Below are positions 10,422-17,991 of a DNA stretch of 64,000 nucleotides, in pieces. The stretch comes from Faecalibacterium sp. (GTDB lineage Bacteria; Bacillota; Clostridia; Oscillospirales; Ruminococcaceae). Each line of letters begins with the position of its first letter. The stretch's first letter is position 1. A program made the position numbers and the translations under genes. The stretch covers positions 1 to 64,000 of the forward strand of contig JALCRP010000004.1 in NCBI GenBank assembly GCA_022652735.1, read 5' to 3'. Under the pieces are notes generated by a model. It saw only the letters and a list, made by a program, of their open reading frames with translations. It did not search any database and was not told the origin of the DNA.

Positions 10422-11891
10422 ATGGAAGTGAAACAAGGAAAGGCCCGCGGTGTGCAGCTGCTCGCCGCGGCGATCTTGATTTTTTGCATGCTGCCGATCT
10501 TCTGGATCGGCACGTATGCCCGGCCCTCTGCCGACGATTACGATTTTTCGCATTTAGTGCATGCCGCCATGACGGAAAACGGCACGGACGCGTTCACCGC
10601 CGTCAAGGGCGCGTGGGAAGTCAATCTTGTCGACTACCACAGTTGGCAGGGCACCTATACCGCGAACTTTTTTATGGCGCTGCAGCCGGGGCTTTGGGGC
10701 GAGAAATGCTATGCGCTGACGCCCGTTTTGCTTACGGCGATGGTGTTTTTCATCCTGTGGGGCTGTGCGCATGTTTTTCAAAAGTATCTTTTGCCGCATC
10801 CTGTTTTGCCGGATGCGCTGTTGGCGCTGCTGGGCACATTTTTAATCGTCGAACAGATGCCGTACCCGAATCAGGGGCTATTTTGGTGGAACGGCGGCAT
10901 GTACTATACCCCTTATAGTGTGCTGGTATTTGCAAACCTCGCGCTGCTGGTCAAGCTGTATTTTGCGCAGGGCCGCGCGCGGCGGGCAGGGTGGTGCCTT
11001 GCGGCCAGCCTGATGGCGTTTTTTATTGCCGGCGGCAACAATGTTTCCGCATTTTTGAACATCCTGCTGCTTTTTTTGGCGATGGCCGTTTTTCTGCGCC
11101 GCAAAAACGGATGGGCCGTGCCGCCGTTTTTGGTGGCCGTGGCCGGGTTTGCGATGGTATATTTTGCGCCCGGCACTTCTGTGCGCAAGGGCGGCTATGC
11201 CAACCAAAGCCTGTTCGGCTCGATGGCGTTGGCACTGTTTCAGGGCGCAAAAACCATGCTTGGCTGGGTAACGCTCGGGCTGCTTTGCAGCCTTGCGCTG
11301 CTGACGCCGCTGGCGCTGGCCGCGGCAAAGGCGAACCGCCTGCATTTTCAGTTCCGCTGGCCGCTGGTGCCTGTCATTTTGAGCTACCTTTTGCTCAGCG
11401 CCATGTGGTTTGTGCCGCGGTATGCGGTAGGAAATTTTGGCGCGCCGCGCTTAACAAATGCGATTTGGATCACGTTTTTGGTGTTTGCTTTTTTGGATTA
11501 TACATACTTTTTGGGCTGGCTGCTGCGCACCTTTGCGCTGCAGCGTAAGGCGGAGGGGCTTTCGCCGCGCCGGCGCAAAGCGGCCTGCCTGTTAGCCGCC
11601 GCGTTCTGCCTCGTCGGGGTTTTAGGCTGCGGCAACCGCGGCAACTGCGAGTACGGCACTTCCACCGAGGCATTGGTGGAAATCGCCATCGGAAACGCCG
11701 CGGCCTATACGCAGCAATGTGACGCGCGTATCGCCCAGTATCACGACCCGGCGCTTTCTACCGTCGAGCTGGCGCCGATCGGTACGAAAGCCACGCTTTT
11801 ATATGTCAGCGACATCGCCTCCGGCGACATGGATTGGGCATACGGGGCAATTTCGGCCTATTACGGCAAAACGATTCAGGCGGCTTCGTAA
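10422..11891 (+). CDS. Polytopic membrane protein, DUF6056-like
   Basis: A 489-residue protein with about ten hydrophobic spans, starting with a segment at residues 10-30. After it comes ARPSADDYDFS and then YHSWQGTYTANFF, a pattern I associate with the DUF6056 family of large membrane proteins that resemble GT-C glycosyltransferases. No biochemical role is established, and the family call is from memory of this motif. The longer upstream frame overlaps ligA; ATG 10422 is chosen for its AAAAGGAG ribosome-binding site. It is the least conserved-looking gene in the left half and may be lineage-specific. Confidence 0.8.
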   Translation: MEVKQGKARGVQLLAAAILIFCMLPIFWIGTYARPSADDYDFSHLVHAAMTENGTDAFTAVKGAWEVNLVDYHSWQGTYTANFFMALQPGLWGEKCYALTPVLLTAMVFFILWGCAHVFQKYLLPHPVLPDALLALLGTFLIVEQMPYPNQGLFWWNGGMYYTPYSVLVFANLALLVKLYFAQGRARRAGWCLAASLMAFFIAGGNNVSAFLNILLLFLAMAVFLRRKNGWAVPPFLVAVAGFAMVYFAPGTSVRKGGYANQSLFGSMALALFQGAKTMLGWVTLGLLCSLALLTPLALAAAKANRLHFQFRWPLVPVILSYLLLSAMWFVPRYAVGNFGAPRLTNAIWITFLVFAFLDYTYFLGWLLRTFALQRKAEGLSPRRRKAACLLAAAFCLVGVLGCGNRGNCEYGTSTEALVEIAIGNAAAYTQQCDARIAQYHDPALSTVELAPIGTKATLLYVSDIASGDMDWAYGAISAYYGKTIQAAS

Positions 11892-12014
11892 GCGGATTTC
11901 TCGCCCCAGCGTTTGGCGGCTGCCCGCCGTTTGAAAGCGGCTTTCTGCCTTATTCTTTGCAAGGCCGCGCTTGATGCGCGACACTTTCGGATTCCGTTTC
12001 TCTTTGCTTTTTGT

Positions 12015-12057
12015 AAAGCCTTTCTTCTGCGCAGGCAGGGGGAGGGCTTTGTTTTTT
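12015..12057 (+). terminator. Possible weak terminator after the DUF6056-like gene
   Basis: AAAGCC (12015-12020) can pair with GGCTTT (12045-12050) across a long, partly self-pairing loop, followed by a run of six T. The stem is short, so confidence is low. The rest of the 11892-12127 gap holds no open frame I can support. Confidence 0.4.
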
Positions 12058-12076
12058 ATTTGCAGAAAACAGCGCG

Positions 12077-12106
12077 GTTCTATTGCGCCGCCGGCGCGCA
12101 TACCAT
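12077..12106 (+). promoter_or_regulatory. Possible sigma-E promoter of the spoIIIA operon
   Basis: TTCTATT (12077-12083) and CATACCAT (12099-12106) are 15 bases apart and partly match the sigma-E pattern KMATATT / CATACANT. The -35 has two mismatches. The assignment leans on known biology, since spoIIIA operons are transcribed by sigma-E in the mother cell. Confidence 0.35.
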
Positions 12107-12127
12107 AAAGCAGGCGAGGTGAAAAGG

Positions 12128-13033
12128 ATGGACGAGTACTATGATGCGATAGCCGGGCTGCCGCCTTGGCTGGCCGAGCCGCTTCGGAAGCTGCCGCCGG
12201 AAAAAGCAGCCGCTGTACATGAGATACGCCTTCGGCAAGGCTGCCCGATATGGTTTACTGTGCGCGGGGAGCCGATTGCGGCCGCCGCATATTGCCCGCA
12301 GGTTCCGGCGCTGGCGCGGCTGACGGTCGTGCCGGAGCGAATGGAAGAGGTTCTGTTTACGCTGTGCGGCGGCTCGGTACATAGCTTTGAGGACGAGCTT
12401 TCCGGCGGCTACTTTACGCTTTCGGGCGGGCACCGTGTTGGCGTGGGCGGGCAGTATGTGCGCGGGCCGGACGGAAACACCGTTTTGCAGCGTGTGGAAT
12501 CGCTGAACCTGCGCATTGCAAGGATATTGACATGTGAGGTACCTGTTTTCCTTCGGCTTTTGCTGCGGGAGCATTTTACGGGCCTGCTATTGGCGGGCGA
12601 GCCGGACAGCGGCAAAACGACGCTGCTGCGCAGCCTAATCCCGCTTTTAGGCGAGGCCAACCGCACCGTGGCGGTGATCGACGAGCGGGGCGAGCTTTTG
12701 CCGGCACAGGCCGCGGCCCAAACCGCCTATGCCCGGTGCGACCGCGTGGCAGGCCTCGATAAGGCGAGCGCACTTCAGATGGCGCTGCGGACGCTCGGCC
12801 CGCAGGTGATCCTGTTGGACGAGCTGGGGACGCTTGCAGAGACGGAACTGCTGGAGCAGGGCTTTTTCAGCGGCGTGGATTTTATTGCTACGCTGCATGC
12901 GGCAAGCCTTGCGGAAGCCGAACAAAAGCCGCAGGTGCGTTTTTTGCTCGCACACCGCATGCTGCATTCCGTCTGCCTGCTGGCCGGACGAAAAACGCCC
13001 GGCTGCGTGAAAGAAGGCCGCGACTATTGCTGA
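12128..13033 (+). CDS. spoIIIAA: Stage III sporulation protein SpoIIIAA (ATPase)
   Basis: Cytoplasmic ATPase related to type II/IV secretion ATPases. It powers or assembles the SpoIIIA-SpoIIQ channel between mother cell and forespore. The 301-residue product has Walker A GEPDSGKT at residues 157-164 and a Walker B-like VILLDELGT near residue 235. ATG 12128 is preferred over an upstream in-frame start because GGCGAGGTG sits before it. First gene of an eight-gene operon in the standard AA-AH order; its end overlaps spoIIIAB by 7 bases. Confidence 0.95.
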   Translation: MDEYYDAIAGLPPWLAEPLRKLPPEKAAAVHEIRLRQGCPIWFTVRGEPIAAAAYCPQVPALARLTVVPERMEEVLFTLCGGSVHSFEDELSGGYFTLSGGHRVGVGGQYVRGPDGNTVLQRVESLNLRIARILTCEVPVFLRLLLREHFTGLLLAGEPDSGKTTLLRSLIPLLGEANRTVAVIDERGELLPAQAAAQTAYARCDRVAGLDKASALQMALRTLGPQVILLDELGTLAETELLEQGFFSGVDFIATLHAASLAEAEQKPQVRFLLAHRMLHSVCLLAGRKTPGCVKEGRDYC

Positions 13034-13503
13034 CGCTGATTTTACGGGGATGCGGCGCTCTTTTGTTGCTTTTGTGCGGCTGGGCCTGCGGCGCCTTTGC
13101 GGTGCAGCGTGCCACAGCCCGCCGCGCCGCGCTGGGCGAGACGCTGCAGCTATTGGCACGGCTCGAGCAGGAGATCCGCTGCCGCAAAGCGCCGCTTTCC
13201 GCCATTTTGGCGGCGCTGCGGCGGGAGCAGGCTTTTCCGTCTTTGGGGCTTTTGCAAACGCCAAGCCTGCAAAAGCTGCCCCCGCCACAGGTGCTTTCCC
13301 ACTTAGAGCAAAGCCTCTTTTCCGAATGCTTTTCAGGGCTGGGGCACAGCGACAGCATCGCAGAATGCAGGCGCCTTGGGTATTACCGCGCGCGCTTTTT
13401 ACAGCTGGCCGCCGATGCCGCCGCAAAAGAAAAGCAGGCAAACGCTTTGTATCCGCGGCTGGGCCTCGGCGCAGGGGCCATGCTGGCCATCACGATCCTG
13501 TAA
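13027..13503 (+). CDS. spoIIIAB: Stage III sporulation protein SpoIIIAB
   Basis: Membrane protein of the SpoIIIA complex, structurally related to type II secretion GspF-like components. The 158 residues comprise an N-terminal membrane span (residues 2-23), a soluble helical middle (LARLEQEIRCRKAPLSAIL) and a C-terminal span (about 146-158). The start appears to be TTG 13027, overlapping the spoIIIAA stop and preceded by AGAAGG; no ATG is usable nearby. Slightly shorter than the Bacillus protein (171). Confidence 0.9.
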   Translation: MLTLILRGCGALLLLLCGWACGAFAVQRATARRAALGETLQLLARLEQEIRCRKAPLSAILAALRREQAFPSLGLLQTPSLQKLPPPQVLSHLEQSLFSECFSGLGHSDSIAECRRLGYYRARFLQLAADAAAKEKQANALYPRLGLGAGAMLAITIL

Positions 13504-13519
13504 ACGGAGGGAGAAAAGC

Positions 13520-13714
13520 ATGGATATTGATCTGGTATTCAAGATCGCGGCAATCGGGATCATCGTCGCCGTACTGAACCAGCTGCTGATCCGCTCCGGC
13601 CGGGAGGATCAGGCGATGATGACAACACTGGCCGGGCTGATCGTCGTTTTGAGCATGATCGTAAAGGAGATCAGCGTATTGTTCGTTACGATCAAATCGC
13701 TGTTTTCGCTATGA
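13520..13714 (+). CDS. spoIIIAC: Stage III sporulation protein SpoIIIAC
   Basis: A 64-residue integral membrane protein with two hydrophobic helices (about 5-22 and 33-60) and the conserved loop LLIRSGREDQAMM. Family members are about 65-68 residues. ATG 13520 follows an ACGGAGGGAG ribosome-binding site; the longer open frame upstream overlaps spoIIIAB and is not used. The stop overlaps the spoIIIAD start (ATGA). Confidence 0.95.
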   Translation: MDIDLVFKIAAIGIIVAVLNQLLIRSGREDQAMMTTLAGLIVVLSMIVKEISVLFVTIKSLFSL

Positions 13715-14097
13715 CGGAAATTTTGAAACTCGCCGCGGCGGCGGTGATTTTGGTTGTGCTGTACACGGCCCTGAAAACCGCCGCGCCCGCGTATGCGCCG
13801 GTTCTGGCGCTGGCGGGGGCCGGGGCTGTATTGGTTTTGCTCGGTTCGACGAGCGGCGCACGTGTGCTCGAATGGCTGCAAACGCTGCAGCAGGCAGAGG
13901 GCGCCGAGGCGTTCGGGTGCCTGTTTAAGGCGGCCGGCATCCTGCTGGTAACGGATTATACGCGCAGCCTTTGCCGGGATGCCGGGCTTTCTTCGGCAGG
14001 GGTGTGTATGGAGTTTGCGGGGCGTTGCCTCGTGCTGATGACGGCATGGCCCATTTTGGAAGGGGTATTTCAGGCGATCGAGAGGCTTTCGACATGA
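13711..14097 (+). CDS. spoIIIAD: Stage III sporulation protein SpoIIIAD
   Basis: Integral membrane component of the SpoIIIA complex, 128 residues with hydrophobic spans near 3-20, 27-50, 66-88 and 96-118. The segment GAEAFGCLFKAAGILLVTDY is typical of the family. Starts at an ATGA overlap with spoIIIAC and overlaps the spoIIIAE start by 4 bases, so it is translationally coupled on both sides. Confidence 0.93.
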   Translation: MTEILKLAAAAVILVVLYTALKTAAPAYAPVLALAGAGAVLVLLGSTSGARVLEWLQTLQQAEGAEAFGCLFKAAGILLVTDYTRSLCRDAGLSSAGVCMEFAGRCLVLMTAWPILEGVFQAIERLST

Positions 14098-15209
14098 AAA
14101 AACGGACAGGCGGATTGCGCCGCCGGGCCGCGGCGCTGCTTTTGGCCGGGCTGCTGGTGTGCGGGGCGGCTATGCCGGTTGGCGCGGCAGATGCCGCCAT
14201 ACAGCAGCCGCAAACATCGGCATCTCAGGAAGAATCCGCACAGAAATATATAGAGCAGTCGCCTGTTAACTTTTCTGATTTCATGGCGTCGCCGCTCAAC
14301 GCGCTGGGCACACTATTTCAAAAAAACGTCGCCGGGCCGGTGCGGCAAACGCTGCGCAGTTTTGCGCGCGTTTTGCTGTTTTTGCTGCTATGTACTGCTG
14401 TCATCCTGCTTATGCCGGGGGAAGAATGGCGCTCACTTTTGGAAATGCTGGCGGCAGGCGGGAGCTTTTTGCTGATCTCGGACGAGCTGGTGGATTTGGC
14501 GTCCGCAGTTGCCGTCCAAAGCCAGGGCTGGCGGGATTTTCTCACGGCGTTTGTGCCGGTGTTTGCCTCGGTAACGGCCGCGGGTGGGCAAATAAGCTCT
14601 GCTACCGTATACAGCGGCTTTTTTCTGCTGGCGGTAAGCATTTTGTCTGAAGGGCTGCGCTGCTTTTTGTTGCCGGCGGCCAAAGGCTATCTCGCTATTT
14701 CAGCTGCCGGCACCTTTGCCGGCAGCGAAGCGCTCAGCAGCGGCTGCGAAGCGGCGGGTAAACTGCTGCGCCGGATCGTGGCCGGGGCAGGCTTGGTTTT
14801 TTCCGCAATCCTCGGGCTGCAGCGCGTGTTTGCTGCGGCAACGGATAGCGCCGCACTGAAAGCCGGCAAGGCCCTGCTTTCGGGCACGGTGCCGCTTGTA
14901 GGGCAGGCGCTTTCGGCGGCGGCCGATACGGTATCTGCCGGCATGCATGCCTTACAGGCAGGGCTGGGCTTTGCCGCCGTGGCTATTCTGGCCGCAGATT
15001 TTTTGCCGATCTATTTGCAGGTTTTGGCAAACTGGCTGTTTGCAGCCGTGTGCGCGCTGGGCGCCAAGCTGCTGGGGATGGATCGCTGTGCGGGGCTGTT
15101 TCGCTGCCTTTCTGCGGGCCTCGAAGCGCTATCTGCCGTATTGGCGCTGTTTTTTGGCATGGTGACGGTAAGTACAATCCTCATGATCGGGATCGGAAGC
15201 GGGGGCTGA
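14094..15209 (+). CDS. spoIIIAE: Stage III sporulation protein SpoIIIAE
   Basis: Large polytopic membrane protein of the SpoIIIA channel complex. The 371-residue product has a signal peptide (KKRTGGLRRR then a hydrophobic core, likely cleavage after VGA near residue 31), then about seven or eight membrane spans. The Bacillus protein has 399 residues. ATG 14094 overlaps the spoIIIAD stop; the open frame extends further upstream only inside spoIIIAD. spoIIIAF follows after 2 bases. Confidence 0.95.
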   Translation: MKKRTGGLRRRAAALLLAGLLVCGAAMPVGAADAAIQQPQTSASQEESAQKYIEQSPVNFSDFMASPLNALGTLFQKNVAGPVRQTLRSFARVLLFLLLCTAVILLMPGEEWRSLLEMLAAGGSFLLISDELVDLASAVAVQSQGWRDFLTAFVPVFASVTAAGGQISSATVYSGFFLLAVSILSEGLRCFLLPAAKGYLAISAAGTFAGSEALSSGCEAAGKLLRRIVAGAGLVFSAILGLQRVFAAATDSAALKAGKALLSGTVPLVGQALSAAADTVSAGMHALQAGLGFAAVAILAADFLPIYLQVLANWLFAAVCALGAKLLGMDRCAGLFRCLSAGLEALSAVLALFFGMVTVSTILMIGIGSGG

Positions 15210-15211
15210 AC

Positions 15212-15682
15212 ATGAACACGTTTCAATCTTTAACGCTGTGTTATGGGCTGGCTTGCCTGACAAGCGGCGCCGTACAGGAAATGATGCCGCAGGCAGAAAG
15301 CCGAAAAGTCATAAAAGCGGTATCTGGGCTATATATTCTATTAGTGCTGCTGCACGGGGCGAGTGATCTTTCTGCCGCGGGGCTTTCGTTCTCGCTTCCC
15401 GAGGCAGAAAGTACGGCGCAGAGCACGGCGTATCGGCAGGATGTCGTGGAGGATACGGACGTCCGGCTGGAGGCCGGATGCAACACCCAGCTGGAAGCCC
15501 AAGGGTTGGCGGCAAAAGTGAATTTCACCCTTGCCCAAAGGGAAAGCAACGTTTATGTCAGTTTGGCCGAAGTTTCCAGCCAGAATCGGCTTTCGCCGGA
15601 GCAAAAGCAGGAAGTTCTCGATGTGCTCAAGGATTATGCCCCGGCCCGGATCGTGTTTCAAAACGGGGAGGATGCGCAATGA
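15212..15682 (+). CDS. spoIIIAF: Stage III sporulation protein SpoIIIAF
   Basis: Component of the SpoIIIA complex with a ring-building-like soluble domain. The 156 residues start with two hydrophobic spans (about 4-22 and 32-50), then a soluble domain. The C-terminal part (LSPEQKQEVLDVLKDY) has the expected alpha/beta ring-building pattern. Shorter than the Bacillus protein (206). The assignment rests on position in the operon plus topology; the sequence itself is poorly conserved. The stop overlaps the spoIIIAG start. Confidence 0.85.
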   Translation: MNTFQSLTLCYGLACLTSGAVQEMMPQAESRKVIKAVSGLYILLVLLHGASDLSAAGLSFSLPEAESTAQSTAYRQDVVEDTDVRLEAGCNTQLEAQGLAAKVNFTLAQRESNVYVSLAEVSSQNRLSPEQKQEVLDVLKDYAPARIVFQNGEDAQ

Positions 15683-16188
15683 ATGATACTGTGCAAGCGC
15701 TGTTTACCCGCCTAAAAGATTCCAAAAATGCGGCCCGTCTGATTGTTGTGCTCGGGCTGGGCGGCATGCTGTTGATTCTGGCAAGCGAATTTCTGCCGGC
15801 CGGCACTGCTCCGAAAAAGGATGCCGCGGCGGCTTCCCCGCAAAGCGCGGATGCTTACGAGGCGGCGCTGGAAACGCGCCTCGAAACGCTGATTAGCCAG
15901 ATCGACGGCGCGGGAAAAACCAAAGTGATGGTCACGCTCGAAACCGGGGAAGAGAGCGTATATGCCGTGGATACACAACAGGGGGAGGCGGATACGGGCG
16001 AGACGCATGTGCTGCTGGACGACGGAAGCGCGCTGACCGAAACAGTGCGTATGCCAGAGGTATGCGGCGTCGCGGTGGTATGCGAAGGGGGAGGCCAGAT
16101 ACATGTAGTGTCTGAGATCACGCAAATGCTTTCGTCTTTGCTGGATTTATCCACAAGCCGGATCAGCGTGGCGAAAATGAATGAATAG
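15679..16188 (+). CDS. spoIIIAG: Stage III sporulation protein SpoIIIAG
   Basis: SpoIIIAG forms a large ring in the intermembrane space between mother cell and forespore. The 169-residue product has one membrane span (residues 21-41, RLIVVLGLGGMLLIL) and a ring-building domain beginning YEAALETRLETLISQIDGAG. The segment VCGVAVVCEGG is typical of the family. The start is an ATGA overlap with spoIIIAF. The product is shorter than the Bacillus one (229), with a trimmed N-terminal domain. Confidence 0.93.
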   Translation: MNDTVQALFTRLKDSKNAARLIVVLGLGGMLLILASEFLPAGTAPKKDAAAASPQSADAYEAALETRLETLISQIDGAGKTKVMVTLETGEESVYAVDTQQGEADTGETHVLLDDGSALTETVRMPEVCGVAVVCEGGGQIHVVSEITQMLSSLLDLSTSRISVAKMNE

Positions 16189-16204
16189 GGGGAAGCCATC
16201 TATT

Positions 16205-16924
16205 ATGAGAAATTCTGCACAGAACACACGTCGGATCACCGCAGTGACGCTGGCGGTCGCGCTGGGCGTTGCCGTATATCTGAACTGGGAGTACGCCAAA
16301 GCCGATCCGGTGAAAACCGTCTCGGCACAGGCGGCCGGCTCTGCGGTGGCGGTAGCGGCCGGCGCAGACAGCGCCGTGCTGGAAGCCTCGGCCGGAAGCG
16401 ATGCCTTGGAGGCCTCTGCGGCCAGCGACGGCACAGCGCTCGAGGCTTCGGCCGACAGCGCACTGACTGTTTCCGACGGGCTGATGACCGAGGAAGATAC
16501 GCTGGAAGCCGCCAATAAAAACTACGGCGAAGCGCAGCTCGTCAGCATCTCGAAGGACAGCGGCAGCGAATTTTTTGAGCAGGCCCGGCTTGACCGCACC
16601 AAAACGCGCGACAGCGCGGTGGATGACATCGAAAAAAGCCTGAAAAAATCCTCCCTTTCCGATAAGGAAAAAGAGGATCTTACCGCAAAGCTTACGGCCT
16701 ATTTGCAGGATATTACGAAAGAAAATGAAATCGAAACACTTGTAAAGGCAAAAGGCTTTGCAGATTGTCTGTGCATTTTGCAGGACGGCAAAGCCGATCT
16801 GACCGTTATGACCTCGAGCGGCGACGGCCTGAATGCTTCGCAGGTGGCCCAGATTCGTGACATCGTGCTTAAAAAATGCACCGGCCTTTCCGCACAGGAT
16901 ATTACCGTAGTAGAAGTAAAGTAA
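16205..16924 (+). CDS. spoIIIAH: Stage III sporulation protein SpoIIIAH
   Basis: SpoIIIAH anchors in the mother-cell membrane and binds SpoIIQ from the forespore to form the feeding channel. The 239 residues include one membrane span (about 10-25) and a C-terminal ring-building domain (about 115-239, ending CTGLSAQDITVVEVK). Between them, residues 59-86 hold three imperfect LEASA repeats, a low-complexity spacer. ATG 16205 is chosen over an in-frame ATG at 16181 because GGGGGAAG sits before it. Last gene of the operon. Confidence 0.94.
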   Translation: MRNSAQNTRRITAVTLAVALGVAVYLNWEYAKADPVKTVSAQAAGSAVAVAAGADSAVLEASAGSDALEASAASDGTALEASADSALTVSDGLMTEEDTLEAANKNYGEAQLVSISKDSGSEFFEQARLDRTKTRDSAVDDIEKSLKKSSLSDKEKEDLTAKLTAYLQDITKENEIETLVKAKGFADCLCILQDGKADLTVMTSSGDGLNASQVAQIRDIVLKKCTGLSAQDITVVEVK

Positions 16925-16928
16925 ACGG

Positions 16929-16957
16929 TTGTACAAACGAAAAAACAATGCTATAAT
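16929..16957 (+). promoter_or_regulatory. Probable sigma-A promoter of the Asp23-nusB block
   Basis: TTGTAC (16929-16934), a 17-base spacer and TATAAT (16952-16957) with an extended TGC element just before the -10. It begins 4 bases after the spoIIIAH stop. The leader ends in a perfect 7-bp hairpin (CCGGCGG 17025-17031 with CCGCCGG 17037-17043) directly ahead of the ribosome-binding site of the next gene. Confidence 0.8.
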
Positions 16958-17061
16958 AAATGCACATTCTGCGAAGGCGCGCCGTAAGGCGGGCCTTTGC
17001 CGAAGCGCGGGAATCCAATTACCGCCGGCGGCAGCCCCGCCGGTTTCGGGAGGAAACAAAT

Positions 17062-17454
17062 ATGGACGGAATGAACAACATCCTCGCAGGCGGCAGCCTG
17101 CAGATCTCTACCGAAGCGCTGGCCAAAATCGCCCGCTGCGCTGCGCTGGAAATCGACGGTGTGACCGCTGTTTCCTGCGCGGGCCAGAAAAATGTGCGGG
17201 ATCTGCTGGAGCTTGTCAGCATCCAGCAGCCCGTATCCGTGGTGATTAAGGACGGCACGGCCGAAGTGACGATCCAGCTGATGGTGGCGTTTGGGGCAAA
17301 AGTGCCCGTGCTGGCCGAAAAGGTACAGCAAAATGTCAAGAGCGCTATCCAGAATATGACAGGCGTCACCGTAAGCCAGGTAAATATCATTGTGGCCGGC
17401 CTGCGCGCCGCGCCCGCGGCAGCCGCCCAAACGGAACCGGAAAAAGCCGAGTAA
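17062..17454 (+). CDS. Asp23/Gls24 family envelope stress response protein (YqhY type)
   Basis: Small 130-residue cytoplasmic protein of the Asp23/Gls24 family. It begins with the typical GSLQISTEALAKIARCAALE segment, then EIDGVTAVS and a C-terminal VSQVNIIVAGLR. Bacillus yqhY lies in the same slot ahead of nusB and has been linked to control of acetyl-CoA carboxylase. Here accB and accC, which normally precede it, are absent, so the role is uncertain. GGGAGGAA upstream fixes the ATG. A strong hairpin follows the stop. Confidence 0.92.
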   Translation: MDGMNNILAGGSLQISTEALAKIARCAALEIDGVTAVSCAGQKNVRDLLELVSIQQPVSVVIKDGTAEVTIQLMVAFGAKVPVLAEKVQQNVKSAIQNMTGVTVSQVNIIVAGLRAAPAAAAQTEPEKAE

Positions 17455-17465
17455 AAACTGTGCAG

Positions 17466-17499
17466 GCCCTCCCGGCCGAACCCGGGAGGGCTGCCTTTT
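17466..17499 (+). terminator. Terminator-like hairpin between the Asp23 gene and nusB
   Basis: GCCCTCCCGG (17466-17475) pairs perfectly with CCGGGAGGGC (17482-17491) around a 6-base loop, followed by TGCCTTTT. The T-run is short, so it may only partly terminate. nusB begins 13 bases after it with no room for a separate promoter. Confidence 0.65.
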
Positions 17500-17511
17500 G
17501 TGAGGAAAAGT

Positions 17512-17988
17512 ATGGAAAAGAATCTGCCCCGCCGCGCCGCGCGCGAAAATGCGTTTTTGGTGCTTTTTGCCGCGACGTTTGATGACCAGCCGCTGGAAGA
17601 ACTTCTGGCGCAGAACCAAGAAGACGGCGAGCATGTCGTCGACGCTTTCGGCGAACAGCTGCTGCGGATGTATTATAATCACTCGGCAGAAGTAAACGAT
17701 TTGATCTCGGCACGGCTGCGCAACTGGACAATGAAGCGCCTGCCGCGCGTTACGCTTTCTGTGCTGCGCCTCGGCGTGGCCGAGCTGGTATACAGCCCCG
17801 ACAAAAAGCCGGGCGTGGCTATCAACGAGGCCGTGGAGCTGAGCAAAAAGTACGGCGCCGATGAGGATTATCAGTTCGTTAACGGCCTGCTGGGCAGCGT
17901 CGCGCGCGATTTGCATATCGAGGGCGCGGACGAGGCGCCGCAGGAGACGGAAGCACCGGCGCCTGAGGCGGAAAAGCCGCAGGAATAA
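17512..17988 (+). CDS. nusB: Transcription antitermination factor NusB
   Basis: RNA-binding protein that with NusE forms the rRNA antitermination complex. The 158-residue product has the all-helical NusB fold pattern: RAARENAFLVLFAATF at the start, LPRVTLSVLRLGVAELVY in the middle and GVAINEAVELSKKYG plus FVNGLLGSVARDL near the end. The last 20 residues form an acidic Pro/Glu-rich tail not needed for the fold. ATG 17512 is preferred over GTG 17500 because GAGGAAAAG lies between them. Confidence 0.95.
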   Translation: MEKNLPRRAARENAFLVLFAATFDDQPLEELLAQNQEDGEHVVDAFGEQLLRMYYNHSAEVNDLISARLRNWTMKRLPRVTLSVLRLGVAELVYSPDKKPGVAINEAVELSKKYGADEDYQFVNGLLGSVARDLHIEGADEAPQETEAPAPEAEKPQE

Positions 17989-17991
17989 GCT

